From the NCBI RefSeq assembly GCF_046156265.1, contig NZ_JAWDIR010000001.1, positions 137,039 through 201,038 on the forward strand: a stretch of DNA of 64,000 bases, written 5' to 3'. Of this stretch, positions 1 through 9,890 are shown piece by piece. A program made the translations under genes and the position numbers. The notes under the pieces were generated by a model. It had not been told where the DNA came from and ran no database searches. It saw only the letters and a program-made list of their open reading frames with translations. Numbering within the stretch: position 1 is the first letter of the stretch; each line of letters begins with the position of its first letter. Source of the stretch: CAMDHY01 sp046156265. GTDB lineage: Bacteria > Pseudomonadota > Alphaproteobacteria > Rhizobiales > Segnochrobactraceae.

Positions 1-1045
1 GCGTCTCGAGCGGCAGCTTCAGGTCCGTCTCGTAGAAGAAGCGGGCGTCCGACAGGCGCGCCCGCACGACGCGCTCGTTGCCGGCGACGATCGCCTTGCC
101 GCCGTCCTTCGCCTCGATGTTGGCCGTCAGCACGAAGCGCTCGGCGAGCCGGCCGGTCGCCGGATCGCGCAGCACGAAGCACTTCTGGTTCGCCCGGATG
201 GTCGAGCGGATCACCGCGTCGGGGATCTGAAGGAACGCCTTGTCGAAGGAGCCGACCAGCACCACCGGCCACTCGACGAGGCCGGCGACCTCTTCCAGCA
301 GCCCCTCGTCCTCGACGAGCTCGAGCCCCAGCGCGAAGGCGCGGTCGCGGGCGTCGTGCAGGATGATGTCCTTGCGGCGGTCGGCGTCGAGCACGACGTG
401 CGCCTTGTCGAGCTTCGTCACATAGTCGTCGAAGCGGCGCACGGTGATCGCCGCCGGCGCGTGGAAGCGGTGGCCGTACGTGGTGTTGCCGGAGGCGACG
501 CCGGGCACCTCGACGATCACCACGTCCGGCTCCTCGGTCTCCGGCCCGAAGGTGCAGAGGATCGAGTGCAGCGGCCGGACCCAGCGCAGCGCGCCGGCCT
601 CGGCCGAGGCGTCGCCCCAGCGCATCGACTTCGGCCACGGGAAGGCGCGCACCACCGACGGCACGATCTCGGCCAGCACATCCGTCGCCTCGCGGCCGGC
701 CTTCTTCGTGCGGGCGACGTAGAACTCGCCCTTCTTGGCGTCCGTGACGATCTCGGCCTGGTCGAGCGAGGTGAGCCCCGCCGCCTTCAGGAAGCCGGCG
801 ACGGCCTGCTCGGGCGCGCCGACGCGCGGCCCCTTGCGCTCCTCCTCGACGTCCTTCGAGCGCACCGGCACGCCGGTGACGCGTAGGGCGAGCCGCCGCG
901 GCGTGGCGTAGGCGACGGCGTTCTCGTAGGCGAGGCCGGCGGCGACCAGGCCGTCGGTCACCAGCGCCTTCAGGTCGGCCGCCGCCCGCCGCTGCATGCG
1001 CGCCGGGATTTCTTCGGAGAACAGTTCGAGCAGGAGTTCGGGCAT
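1..1045 (-). CDS. glyS: Glycyl-tRNA synthetase beta subunit, N-terminal part (cut by window edge)
   Basis: Beta subunit of the heterotetrameric (alpha2beta2) bacterial glycyl-tRNA synthetase, which charges tRNA-Gly in the cytosol; the beta chain mainly binds tRNA. About 348 residues are visible. The start [18 protein letters not shown] is the characteristic N-terminus of the family, and motifs such as KSMRWG and FLQIPDAVI follow. The gene runs off the left end of the window, so about half of the usual roughly 690-700 residues is missing. The ATG at 1045 is the only sensible start. Its partner glyQ lies 2.8 kb upstream in the same direction, with two plus-strand genes and an antitoxin gene between them, so the two subunits are not in one simple operon here. 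Confidence 0.97.
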   Translation of the reverse strand, partial: MPELLLELFSEEIPARMQRRAAADLKALVTDGLVAAGLAYENAVAYATPRRLALRVTGVPVRSKDVEEERKGPRVGAPEQAVAGFLKAAGLTSLDQAEIVTDAKKGEFYVARTKKAGREATDVLAEIVPSVVRAFPWPKSMRWGDASAEAGALRWVRPLHSILCTFGPETEEPDVVIVEVPGVASGNTTYGHRFHAPAAITVRRFDDYVTKLDKAHVVLDADRRKDIILHDARDRAFALGLELVEDEGLLEEVAGLVEWPVVLVGSFDKAFLQIPDAVIRSTIRANQKCFVLRDPATGRLAERFVLTANIEAKDGGKAIVAGNERVVRARLSDARFFYETDLKLPLET

Positions 1046-1241
1046 GGCACCGGTCGACGCGTGTGGAGGGCGGACGCGACGCCGCTCGACACGAGCGGAG
1101 CCGGCCATGACAAGAGGCAAAGGCGCCGCTCTTGTAGAGCAACCGCCGGCCCGTGTCCCCGCGTCGGCATAGGCGATGGCGGCGGTCGGTTTCAAGGCCG
1201 CCGCCGGTCGCGGCCCACCGCCGCCCCGCAGAACCCTGGGA

Positions 1242-1267
1242 CCAATGGCACATTGGGCTTGCCCAAT
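1242..1267. promoter_or_regulatory. Two overlapping palindromes, candidate operator
   Basis: CCAATG-gca-CATTGG (1242-1256) overlaps ATTGGGC-TT-GCCCAAT (1252-1267); both are perfect inverted repeats. They sit just upstream of a plausible promoter for the RsbQ-like gene and could be a binding site for a dimeric regulator. The function is inferred; the symmetry is directly visible. The rest of the interval 1046-1354 holds nothing else I recognise. Confidence 0.45.
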
Positions 1268-1283
1268 CGTGTTCCGACAGCCC

Positions 1284-1311
1284 TTGAGATGCCATCGCGA
1301 GCCACTAGGAT
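1284..1311 (+). promoter_or_regulatory. Candidate sigma70-type promoter for the rsbQ-like gene
   Basis: TTGAGA, a 16-base spacer and TAGGAT fit a housekeeping promoter. Transcription would begin near 1318, followed by a GGAGG ribosome binding site (1346-1350) and the ATG at 1355. Predicted from sequence only. Confidence 0.4.
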
Positions 1312-1354
1312 CGCGCCCGGTGCAGAGGCTCGGGGACACAACAACGGAGGCGCG

Positions 1355-2158
1355 ATGCGCTCCGCCGACCGCGCTCGATTCGAGCTCCTGCATGGCCGCG
1401 TCACCGGCGAAGGCAGGGAGATCGCCGTGCTGTCGCACGGTTTCGGCACCGACCAGAGCGCCTGGGATGCGCTGCGGCCGTGGTTCGAGGCGCGCTACCG
1501 CGTCGTCTCCTTCGATCTCGCCGGCTCGGGTCCCGATGGCTATGCGGGCTACGACCCGCGCCGCCACAACTCCCTCTACGGCTTCGCCGACGACCTGCTC
1601 GAGATCTTCGACGAGCTCGGGATCGAGCGCTGCGTCTATGTCGGCCATTCCGTCAGCGGCATGATCGGCGCCGCCGCCGCGGTGACGCGGCCCGAGGCGT
1701 TCCGCCGGCTCGTGATGATCGGCGCCTCGCCGCGCTACCTCAACGAGCCCGGCTACACCGGCGGCTTCGAGCAGCAGGACCTCGACGAACTGCACGACGC
1801 GATGGCGGCGAACTTCCAGGCCTGGGGCGCCGGTTTCGCCCCCGTCGTCGTCGGCGTCAGCGACCGGGCCGCCGTGCACGAGTTCTCGCGCACCCTCTTC
1901 CAGATGCGCCCGGACGTGGCGCTCGCGGTGTCCAGGACGATCTTCCAGTCGGACATGCGCCAGGTCGCGAGCCGCCTCGACCGGCCGACGAACCTCATCC
2001 AGACCCGCAGCGACGTCGCGGTGCCGACGGAGGTCGCCGAGTGGCTGCGGGGGCATATCGACGGCGCCAGCCTCGATATCGTCGATGCCGTCGGCCACCT
2101 TCCGCACATGACCGCCCCGGACGAAGTGGTACGCGCGCTCGAACAGCGTCTTGCGTGA
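1355..2158 (+). CDS. RsbQ-like alpha/beta hydrolase
   Basis: A 267-residue alpha/beta hydrolase of the RsbQ/KAI2 type. The nucleophile elbow GHSVSGM has Ser99, and the likely acid and base are Asp220 (TRSDVAVP) and His248 (VGHLPH). The spacing is nearly the same as in Bacillus RsbQ. The oxyanion region [12 protein letters not shown] is also typical. In Bacillus subtilis, RsbQ activates the PAS-containing phosphatase RsbP in energy-stress signalling, probably by handling a small hydrophobic ligand. Here the gene is followed at once by a diguanylate cyclase, so a parallel sensor role is inferred. The start was chosen because GGAGG lies five bases before this ATG; longer upstream reading has no ribosome binding site and no family match. 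Confidence 0.88.
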   Translation: MRSADRARFELLHGRVTGEGREIAVLSHGFGTDQSAWDALRPWFEARYRVVSFDLAGSGPDGYAGYDPRRHNSLYGFADDLLEIFDELGIERCVYVGHSVSGMIGAAAAVTRPEAFRRLVMIGASPRYLNEPGYTGGFEQQDLDELHDAMAANFQAWGAGFAPVVVGVSDRAAVHEFSRTLFQMRPDVALAVSRTIFQSDMRQVASRLDRPTNLIQTRSDVAVPTEVAEWLRGHIDGASLDIVDAVGHLPHMTAPDEVVRALEQRLA

Positions 2159-2172
2159 ACCGGAGCGACGGC

Positions 2173-3534
<1,362 letters not shown>

Positions 3535-3572
3535 GGGGGCAGCTATCCGAACCGGCGGCGTCGCGCCGAGCC

Positions 3573-3821
3573 TCAACCGGGCAGCCCGTTCGCTCCGTAT
3601 CCGAGGATGGCGTCACTGGAGCGCTCGTCGAGGACGGGAAGCGACGCGCAGTGCTCCCCGATCGCCAGGACCTCCGTCAGCAACGCCTCATCCCGGGCCT
3701 GGAGTCTCGCCGCGCGTTCGCGCAAGGCCGTGAGGACGACCTGGGGCACCGTCTCGCCAGTCATCGCCGCGATCTCGCGGGCCAGTCGCTCGGCTTCGGG
3801 ATCTCGGATCGTCAGCGCCAT
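3573..3821 (-). CDS. Orphan VapB-family antitoxin (Rv0623-like)
   Basis: An 82-residue protein with the N-terminal pattern [18 protein letters not shown] and the C-terminal pattern SDAILGYGANGLPG. Both are typical of Rv0623-type VapB antitoxins, which normally bind and neutralise a PIN-domain RNase. No vapC follows: only 38 bases separate its stop from the stop of the convergent cyclase gene. Its ATG shares one base with the glyQ stop (TGATG), so it is probably translated by coupling to glyQ. GGAGGGG lies upstream. It may be a relic of a lost vapBC locus or a free-standing DNA-binding regulator. Confidence 0.75.
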   Translation of the reverse strand: MALTIRDPEAERLAREIAAMTGETVPQVVLTALRERAARLQARDEALLTEVLAIGEHCASLPVLDERSSDAILGYGANGLPG

Positions 3822-4807
3822 CACGCCACCCCTCCGCCGGCCTCCGTCGCCAGCCAGGCCTCGCCGCAGGCGCGCGCCAGCGTGCGGACGCGCAGGATGT
3901 AGCTCTGCCGCTCCGTCACCGAGATGACGCCGCGGGCGTCGAGCAGGTTGAACAGGTGCGAGGCCTTGATGCACTGGTCGTAGGCCGGCAGCGCCAGCAG
4001 GTGGCGGCGCGAGGCACCCTCGCCGCTCCAGCCGGCCTCGACGAGGCGGCCGCACTCGGCCTCGGCGTCCTGGAAGTGCTTCAGCAGCGCCTCGGTGTCG
4101 GCGTGCTCGAAATTGTAGCGGGAGAACTCCTGCTCGGCCTGCAGGAAGACGTCACCGTAGCTGATCTTCTCAGCCCCCTCGCGGCCGTTGAAGTTGAGGT
4201 CGTAGACGTTCTCGACGCCCTGCACGTACATGGCGAGGCGCTCGAGGCCGTAGGTGAGCTCGCCGGAAACGGGCGCGCACTCGAAGCCGGCGACCTGCTG
4301 GAAGTAGGTGAACTGCGACACCTCCATGCCGTCGCACCAGCACTCCCACCCGAGCCCCCAGGCGCCGAGCGTCGGGCTCTCCCAGTCGTCCTCGACGAAG
4401 CGGACGTCGTGCAACAACGGGTCGATGCCGATGGCGGCGAGGCTCTGGAGATAGAGGTCCTGCAGGTCCGCCGGCGACGGCTTCAGGATCACCTGGAACT
4501 GGTAGTAGTGCTGGAGGCGGTTGGGGTTCTCGCCGTAGCGACCGTCCTTCGGCCGTCGCGAGGGCTGCACGTAGGCGGCCTTCCACGGCCGCGGCCCGAG
4601 CGAGCGCAGCGTCGTCGCCGGATGGAAGGTGCCGGCGCCGACCTCCATGTCATAGGGCTGCAGCACCGCGCAGCCCCGCTCCGCCCAGAACCGCTGCAGC
4701 GTCAGGATCAACCCCTGGAACGAGCGGGCGGGGTTCATCGGGTCGAGAGCCTTGGGGTCGCGATCTTGGGGGGCGGGCGTGTCGGATGCGAGTGCTGCGG
4801 CGGCCAT
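3821..4807 (-). CDS. glyQ: Glycyl-tRNA synthetase alpha subunit
   Basis: Catalytic alpha subunit, which activates glycine with ATP in the alpha2beta2 enzyme. The 328-residue product contains the diagnostic [33 protein letters not shown] and [17 protein letters not shown] segments and matches the family to its end. Two ATGs are possible: 4807, with GGGAG seven bases upstream (chosen), and 4738, which gives [10 protein letters not shown], closer to the usual N-terminus. The extra 23 residues are Ala/Pro rich and probably disordered. The orphan antitoxin gene overlaps its stop codon; glyS follows 2.8 kb further on. Confidence 0.96.
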   Translation of the reverse strand: MAAAALASDTPAPQDRDPKALDPMNPARSFQGLILTLQRFWAERGCAVLQPYDMEVGAGTFHPATTLRSLGPRPWKAAYVQPSRRPKDGRYGENPNRLQHYYQFQVILKPSPADLQDLYLQSLAAIGIDPLLHDVRFVEDDWESPTLGAWGLGWECWCDGMEVSQFTYFQQVAGFECAPVSGELTYGLERLAMYVQGVENVYDLNFNGREGAEKISYGDVFLQAEQEFSRYNFEHADTEALLKHFQDAEAECGRLVEAGWSGEGASRRHLLALPAYDQCIKASHLFNLLDARGVISVTERQSYILRVRTLARACGEAWLATEAGGGVA

Positions 4808-4923
4808 GCGGGTCTCCCGGCGGGACGCCAAGGCGCTCCCGGCGAAGGAAAGCCGCCCCCGGCGAAGGGTCGCGACAGTTATGCGGCAGGGCGGCGGGGG
4901 TCAAGGCGGCGGGGGGCGCCCCC

Positions 4924-6051
4924 TCACTCTGCCAGCAGAACCGTCCGGCATTCCGCCGGCAGCGCCGACAGGGGCAGCGGCGGTTTCGGCTTGGCCGGCT
5001 TCGCCGGGGTCGCCGGCTGCGGGCGGGGGCGGACCTTGGCGAGCCACTCCTTCACCTCGGAGCCGCAACCGTCGCCGGAGCCGGGCGGGTCCTGCGGGCG
5101 GCAGCCCTCGCTGCCGGGCGGGCAGTCGAGGCGGACGTGGAAGTGGTAGTGGTGGCCCCAGTAGGGCCGCACCTTCGACAGCCACGCCCGGTCGGATCCG
5201 GCACTGGTACAGAGCGCCTGCTTGATCGCCGGATGCACGAAGATGCGCTCGACCTCCCGGTCCAAAGCGGCGCGGCGGATGAGGCGGGCGTGCGCCGCCG
5301 TCCACAGCTTCGGGTCGACCTCGACGCCGTTCTCCTTCAGCATCGACTGGGCGCTGAGATCCTCGCGCTCCTTCGTCGACAGCGTGCGGTTCGGCATCGG
5401 CGTCAGCCAGATGTCGGCGTCGAGGCCGATCTGGTGGCTGGCGTGGCCGGTCAGCATCGGCCCGCCGCGCGGCTGCGCGAGGTCGCCGACGAGAAGGCCG
5501 CGCCAGCCGAGCCCGGGGGCGGCGGCGGCGAGCTTCTCGAGATAGGCGATCAGGGCCGGATGGCCCCAGTTGCGGTTGCGCGACAGCCGCATCACCTGCC
5601 AGGTCTTGCCGTCGACCGGCAGCGCCTTCGCCCCGGCGAGGCAGCCGCGCGAGTAGAAGCCGATGGCGCGGGCGGCGAGCGGCGCGGGGACGCCGACATT
5701 GCCGAAGAGCTCCTTGGCCGGCGCGCTGGCGGTGACGGGGATGGTGAAACGGGGGCGGCCACCGGTCGACGGGGCGGCAGGCGCCGCAGGCAGCGCATCC
5801 GCGGCGTCGGCCGACGGCGCCGCGCGGGCCGGAGCCGCCGCCTGAGCGGGGCCATCTTCGGAGGGAGCGGCGGCAGCAGGCGGCGCTGGCGTGGCAGGCG
5901 CAGCGGTACCGGGCCCGGGTCCGATCCAGCTCGGCGGTGGGCGCACCGGCGGCAGCGGCACCGCCGCGGTCGCGACAGGGCCTGCGAGCGGCGCGGCCAG
6001 AAGCGCCGCCAGAGCGGCGAGCAGCGGCGCGCGAATCGGCGTCCGTCCCAT
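4924..6051 (-). CDS. mepA: Penicillin-insensitive murein endopeptidase
   Basis: A periplasmic LAS-type zinc peptidase that cuts D-alanyl-meso-diaminopimelyl cross-links in peptidoglycan. The 375-residue protein starts with a signal peptide (RAPLLAALAALLAAPLAG) and has a low-complexity Pro/Ala linker to about residue 105. The catalytic region carries GHASHQIGLDADIW and GHHYHFHVRLDCP, which provide the zinc-binding His and Asp residues. A Pro/Lys-rich stretch precedes the C-terminal Cys-containing tail. The ATG at 6051 gives a clean signal peptide; an in-frame TTG 21 bases upstream is less likely. Monocistronic by appearance, between glyQ and pcaHG. Confidence 0.93.
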   Translation of the reverse strand: MGRTPIRAPLLAALAALLAAPLAGPVATAAVPLPPVRPPPSWIGPGPGTAAPATPAPPAAAAPSEDGPAQAAAPARAAPSADAADALPAAPAAPSTGGRPRFTIPVTASAPAKELFGNVGVPAPLAARAIGFYSRGCLAGAKALPVDGKTWQVMRLSRNRNWGHPALIAYLEKLAAAAPGLGWRGLLVGDLAQPRGGPMLTGHASHQIGLDADIWLTPMPNRTLSTKEREDLSAQSMLKENGVEVDPKLWTAAHARLIRRAALDREVERIFVHPAIKQALCTSAGSDRAWLSKVRPYWGHHYHFHVRLDCPPGSEGCRPQDPPGSGDGCGSEVKEWLAKVRPRPQPATPAKPAKPKPPLPLSALPAECRTVLLAE

Positions 6052-6136
6052 GGAGACTAGAAATCCGGCCAAGCGGGCCCGTCGTCAAGCCGCGCCCGGC
6101 GTTCGGCGCCACCTGCCCCGCTGCCGATCGCGTCCG

Positions 6137-6721
6137 TCACACGTCGAAGAACACCGTCTCGTCGTCGCCCTGCAGGTGGATGTCGAAGCGGTAGACGCGG
6201 CCGTCCGGCCCCTCGCTGTCGGCACGGGCGACCAGCGTGCCCCGTCGGTCCTCCGGCACCAGCGCGAGGATGGCGTCCTCGTCGTTCGCTGCCGGCTCGT
6301 CGGAGAAGTAGAGCCGAGTCGCCAGCCGCTTCAGCAGCCCGCGGCCGAGCACGGAGACCATGATGTGCGGCGCCTGCAGGGCGTTGCCGCGCCCCGGCAC
6401 CCGCCCCGGCTTGATGGTGACGATGCGGAAGGAGCCGTCCTTGTCCGTCGGCACCCGCGCGGCGCCCTTGAAGCCGGGGGTGCCCATCTCGTCGGCGCGG
6501 TCGTCCTCGGGGTGGTCGTAGCGGCCGCTCGCGTCCGCCTGCCAGGTCTCGATCATCGCGTCCGGCACCGGCTGGCCGGCGCCGTCGAGCACGCGGCCCT
6601 CGATGACGATGCGCTCGCCCGGCACGCCGTCGCCGGCGACGATGCCCGCGCGGTCGAAGGGCACGAGGGCATAGTGGAAGAACGGGCCGACGGTCTGGGA
6701 GGGCGTGACGAGGCGGGCCAT
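6137..6721 (-). CDS. pcaG: Protocatechuate 3,4-dioxygenase alpha subunit
   Basis: Non-catalytic partner chain of the Fe(III) intradiol dioxygenase that opens the protocatechuate ring to 3-carboxy-cis,cis-muconate in the beta-ketoadipate pathway. It has 194 residues with the family start MARLVTPSQTVGPFFHYAL, then RVLDGAGQPVPDAMIETWQ and a carboxy end typical of PcaG. As expected for alpha chains, the iron-binding Tyr/His set of the beta chain is incomplete. The ATG shares one base with the pcaH stop (TGATG), so translation is coupled. No other pca genes are in the window. Confidence 0.95.
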   Translation of the reverse strand: MARLVTPSQTVGPFFHYALVPFDRAGIVAGDGVPGERIVIEGRVLDGAGQPVPDAMIETWQADASGRYDHPEDDRADEMGTPGFKGAARVPTDKDGSFRIVTIKPGRVPGRGNALQAPHIMVSVLGRGLLKRLATRLYFSDEPAANDEDAILALVPEDRRGTLVARADSEGPDGRVYRFDIHLQGDDETVFFDV

Positions 6722-7428
6722 CAGGCGTGGTCCTCCATCGGCGTCGCCGTACGGCCGCGCAGCACTATGTCGAAGACGTAGCCGGTCGCCCACTCGGGTT
6801 CCGTCAGGTCGATGTCGAAGCGCGAGATCATCCGCTGTTGCGCCTTTTCGTCCGTCACCGACTGGAAGATCGGGTCGTAGGGGAAGAACGGGTCGCCCGG
6901 GAAATACATCTGCGTCACGAGCCGCGTCAGGAACGACGGGCCGAACAGTGAGAAGTGGATGTGCGCCGGCCGCCAGGCGTTGTGATGATTGCGCCAGGGA
7001 TAGGGGCCGGGCTTTACCGACAGGAAGCGGTAGCGCCCCTCCTCGTCCGTCACCACCCGGCCGGCGCCGGAGAAGTTCGGGTCGAGCGGCGCCGGGTGCT
7101 GGTCGAGGGCGTGGACATAACGGCCCGCCGCGTTCGCCTGCCAGATCTCGACCAGCGTGTTCGGCACCGGCCGGCCGTCCTCGTCGAGCACGCGGCCGGC
7201 GACGATGATGCGCTCACCGATCGCCTCGCCCTCGTGCTGGCGGGTGAGGTCGTGGTCGGTCGGGCGGATCATCTCGTGGCCGTAGACCGGCCCGGTGATC
7301 TCCGACAGCGTCTGGGGAATGGGAACCAGCGGCCGCTTCGGCGCGCGCAGCGCTGTTGACTTGTAACCGGCATAGTCGGAGCGGGGATCATCCTCGCTCG
7401 CCGGCCGGTAGGGCCTCGGGGTCTGCAT
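6721..7428 (-). CDS. pcaH: Protocatechuate 3,4-dioxygenase beta subunit
   Basis: The iron-bearing chain of protocatechuate 3,4-dioxygenase, 235 residues. Landmarks are GPVYGHEMIRPTDHDLT, VPNTLVEIWQANAAGRYVH (one ligand Tyr), PGPYPWRNHHNAWRPAHIH (second Tyr and the two ligand His) and MYFPGDPFFPYDPIF. The ATG at 7428 has GGAG eight bases upstream. It is first gene of a two-gene unit with pcaG. The usual regulator PcaQ and pcaDCB are not adjacent, so the rest of the pathway must lie elsewhere. Confidence 0.96.
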   Translation of the reverse strand: MQTPRPYRPASEDDPRSDYAGYKSTALRAPKRPLVPIPQTLSEITGPVYGHEMIRPTDHDLTRQHEGEAIGERIIVAGRVLDEDGRPVPNTLVEIWQANAAGRYVHALDQHPAPLDPNFSGAGRVVTDEEGRYRFLSVKPGPYPWRNHHNAWRPAHIHFSLFGPSFLTRLVTQMYFPGDPFFPYDPIFQSVTDEKAQQRMISRFDIDLTEPEWATGYVFDIVLRGRTATPMEDHA

Positions 7429-7615
7429 GGCGGCGTCTCCTCGGACAGGCGCGCCGCGACAGACCTCTGGGGGCCTCTGGCGGGCGGCGCGCCGATAGCG
7501 CCCCAGTCTTCACGCTGCGGCGGAGACGGCAAGCGCCGGCGCCGACCAGTTCGCCGGGTTCACCGACCGAATGCGGGGGGAACGGCTACCTGCGACCCGA
7601 AGGCGGCAGCGCCGC

Positions 7616-8407
7616 CTATTTGCGACCCTTGCCGCGGCCGTGGTCGTCGTAGCCGCAATTGCAGAAATCGTCGTTCGGCAACGAATCCAGCTGGTCGACG
7701 AGGTTGCTCGGCTGGTCGGTGTCGACGAACTCGCGGCGGCGGTCGAGGTCGAGATGCCAGCCATAGAGCGGGAACGACACCGGACCGATCACCGAGCGGA
7801 TCGAGCCGTCCCAGGCGCGGGGCCCCTCCACCCGACCGCCGGAGCGGACGACCAGATAGGTGCCTGGCTGGACGAGGCCGGTGCAGCCGGCACCCTCGAT
7901 ACAGACGTCCGACGCCCCCTCCTCGAGGATGACGATCGCCTCGCCGGGCCGCACGAACACGTCGACGATGGTGCCGCGCACGCCGATGGTCGCGACCGGA
8001 GTGCGCACCTTGTAGGATTCCGACTTCGACGAGCCCGAGACGAAGCGCAGCGCGCCGCGGGTCGCCTGCACCGCGAAGTCGCTGGCGCGGCGGTTGCCGT
8101 CGAAGACGAAGCGGTCGAGCACCACGTCGGAGGACGGGCCGATCGTCAGGCTGGTCTGGTCGAGGAAGAGCAGCTGCGCGTTCGATTCCCGCGCGGTCGA
8201 GATCGTCTCGTCCTGGAAGATGTCGGTGCCGACGTTGAGTACCCGCGGCGCGCCGCCGGCCGAGCCGGTGACATCGCGCACCACCACCGCGGCGATGCCG
8301 ATGCCCTCCGCCGCCGCGCCCGCGGTGAACGAGGCCGCCATCACGGCGGCGAGCATCATCGCCCGTGTGCCCCGGATCGCCGTCGCCGTGATGGTGTGGT
8401 GCTGCAT
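7616..8407 (-). CDS. Secreted FecR-domain protein
   Basis: A 263-residue protein with a signal peptide (MMLAAVMAASFTAGAAAEG) and a FecR domain over about residues 45-170. Typical patterns are VGTDIFQDETISTARESNAQ, LDQTSLTIGPSS and TPVATIGVRGT. The carboxy end is hydrophilic (DDFCNCGYDDHGRGKGRK). The protein has no membrane anchor or anti-sigma domain, so it is not a classical FecR regulator. It is a free periplasmic or surface FecR module, as found next to CHASE2 cyclases and autotransporter-like genes. It is divergent from the TPR/beta-barrel and adenylate cyclase genes and shares a 290-base control region with them. The ATG at 8407 was chosen to keep a normal signal peptide; the ribosome binding site is weak. 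Confidence 0.8.
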   Translation of the reverse strand: MQHHTITATAIRGTRAMMLAAVMAASFTAGAAAEGIGIAAVVVRDVTGSAGGAPRVLNVGTDIFQDETISTARESNAQLLFLDQTSLTIGPSSDVVLDRFVFDGNRRASDFAVQATRGALRFVSGSSKSESYKVRTPVATIGVRGTIVDVFVRPGEAIVILEEGASDVCIEGAGCTGLVQPGTYLVVRSGGRVEGPRAWDGSIRSVIGPVSFPLYGWHLDLDRRREFVDTDQPSNLVDQLDSLPNDDFCNCGYDDHGRGKGRK

Positions 8408-8594
8408 GGTGGCCGCCCATGGTCCGCCGCGCGCCTGTGGCTGCGGCACCGTCAGCCGAAAAATCACCGATCCGCGCGCCTGGCGCAATGGCCGGCGCGC
8501 GGATCGGGGTCACCGCCATCGGTTCGCCCGACCCCTGCAGAAGAGCGCTCCGAACTGTGACGAAAACATCATCATCGAACGCCGCGGATGTCGA

Positions 8595-8610
8595 TGTGAT
8601 GGAGATCACG
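8595..8610. promoter_or_regulatory. CRP-type palindrome TGTGA-N6-TCACG
   Basis: The 16 bases read TGTGAT-ggag-ATCACG, with a perfect GTGAT-N4-ATCAC core and one mismatch from the CRP consensus TGTGA-N6-TCACA. It lies between the divergent FecR gene (start 8407) and the TPR/barrel plus adenylate cyclase unit (start 8698). A TTGACG hexamer follows at 8622-8627, but no good -10 box was found. Regulation of this unit by a CRP/FNR-family protein is an inference. The rest of 8408-8697 shows no other clear feature. Confidence 0.5.
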
Positions 8611-8697
8611 GTTTCGTCGAATTGACGGGGGCGCCCCGATCGCCCACCGTGCATCCGGGAGTAGTTGCTCGAGCGACGGCGACAGGGCGTAAAGAGC

Positions 8698-9870
8698 ATG
8701 CTGGACGACGGCGGCGGGACGGGCGCCTCCGCGATCATCCGGATCGCGTTCGCGGTCGTTTGCCTTGCGTCCGCGGGCCTGGTCGCACTCCCGTCGCCGG
8801 CCGCGGCCGACGAGCTCGACATCCTCTACGCCCGCATCCTGACGAACCCGCGCGATGTCGAGGCGAACCTCGCCTACGCCCGCGCCGCCGAGGCGCGCGG
8901 CGAGCTGCGCAAGGCGCTGACCACCTACGAGCGCGTGCTGCTGCTCGATCCCGCCCAGGCGGAAGCCTCGGAAGGCCTGTGGCGCATCCGCCGGCTGCTC
9001 GAGCCAGCCTCGACCACGGTCGTGATGGAGGCCGGCGTCGGTTACGAGAGCAACCCGACCGAGCAGTCGCAGCCGCGCTTCTACGAGGACAGCGCCTCCG
9101 TCTTCGCCGCCGCGCGGCTCCGCGACGAGCGCCGCCTCGGCGACCTGCGCTGGCGCACCGACGTGCAGGGCTACGGCATCTGGTATCCGGACGCCGAGAC
9201 CGTAAACAACGCCGGCGTGGCGGCGAGCGTCGGCCCGGTGCTGCCGGTCGGCGACAGCGGCTACACCATCCGCCCGGCCGTCGTCGGCGCGCTGGAATGG
9301 CTCGACCAGAGCTTCCTCTATGGCGAGGCCGGCGCCAGCCTGACCTTCGAGGGCCGCTTCGCAGGCGCCATGCAGGCGGTCGAGCTGCGCGGCGTCTGGC
9401 GCGGCTACGGCGATCGGTGGGCCTCCGACAGCGGCCCGGTGATCGACCTCTCCGGCCACTTCGCCACCGCCGGCCTGATCGCCGACCGCGACCTCCTCGC
9501 CATCCGCCCGCGGTTGCGCTGGAGCGGCGTCGACGGCACGTCGCTCAACGTCGTGCCCACCCAGTTCGAGCCGGGCAACTACATCGAGCTCGGCGCCCGC
9601 GTCGATTACAACGTGCAGGTCGTCGACTGGCTGGTCGCCGGGGCCCACGTCGGGCTCTACGAGCGCTGGTTCTCGGCTTCCGCCGCGCCGGGGCGCTCGG
9701 ATCGCGAGGACACCCACTTCGCCCCCGGCGCCTCGCTCACCTTCACCAACCTCATCACCTTCGCGACCGACTTCAAGGTCGACTACACCTACCAGCGCCA
9801 GCTCTCCAACGCGCCCGGCCGCACCTTCTCGAACAACGTCGTCACGGGCCGGGTGATCGCCCGCTTCTGA
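8698..9870 (+). CDS. TPR-containing outer-membrane beta-barrel protein
   Basis: A 390-residue protein with a signal peptide (RIAFAVVCLASAGLVALPSP). It has a short TPR region at about 45-110 (DVEANLAYARAAEARGEL, KALTTYERVLLLDPAQAEA). Then comes a long stretch of alternating short aromatic/polar segments ending in VTGRVIARF, as in outer-membrane beta barrels, where a terminal Phe is the assembly signal. The layout recalls Slam-like or TPR-porin proteins that pass partner proteins through the outer membrane, but I cannot assign a substrate. The adenylate cyclase gene starts 20 bases downstream. The ATG at 8698 precedes the signal peptide; the ribosome binding site is weak. Confidence 0.75.
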   Translation: MLDDGGGTGASAIIRIAFAVVCLASAGLVALPSPAAADELDILYARILTNPRDVEANLAYARAAEARGELRKALTTYERVLLLDPAQAEASEGLWRIRRLLEPASTTVVMEAGVGYESNPTEQSQPRFYEDSASVFAAARLRDERRLGDLRWRTDVQGYGIWYPDAETVNNAGVAASVGPVLPVGDSGYTIRPAVVGALEWLDQSFLYGEAGASLTFEGRFAGAMQAVELRGVWRGYGDRWASDSGPVIDLSGHFATAGLIADRDLLAIRPRLRWSGVDGTSLNVVPTQFEPGNYIELGARVDYNVQVVDWLVAGAHVGLYERWFSASAAPGRSDREDTHFAPGASLTFTNLITFATDFKVDYTYQRQLSNAPGRTFSNNVVTGRVIARF

Positions 9871-9890
9871 GTGCCTCGGGGGTCGACGCG

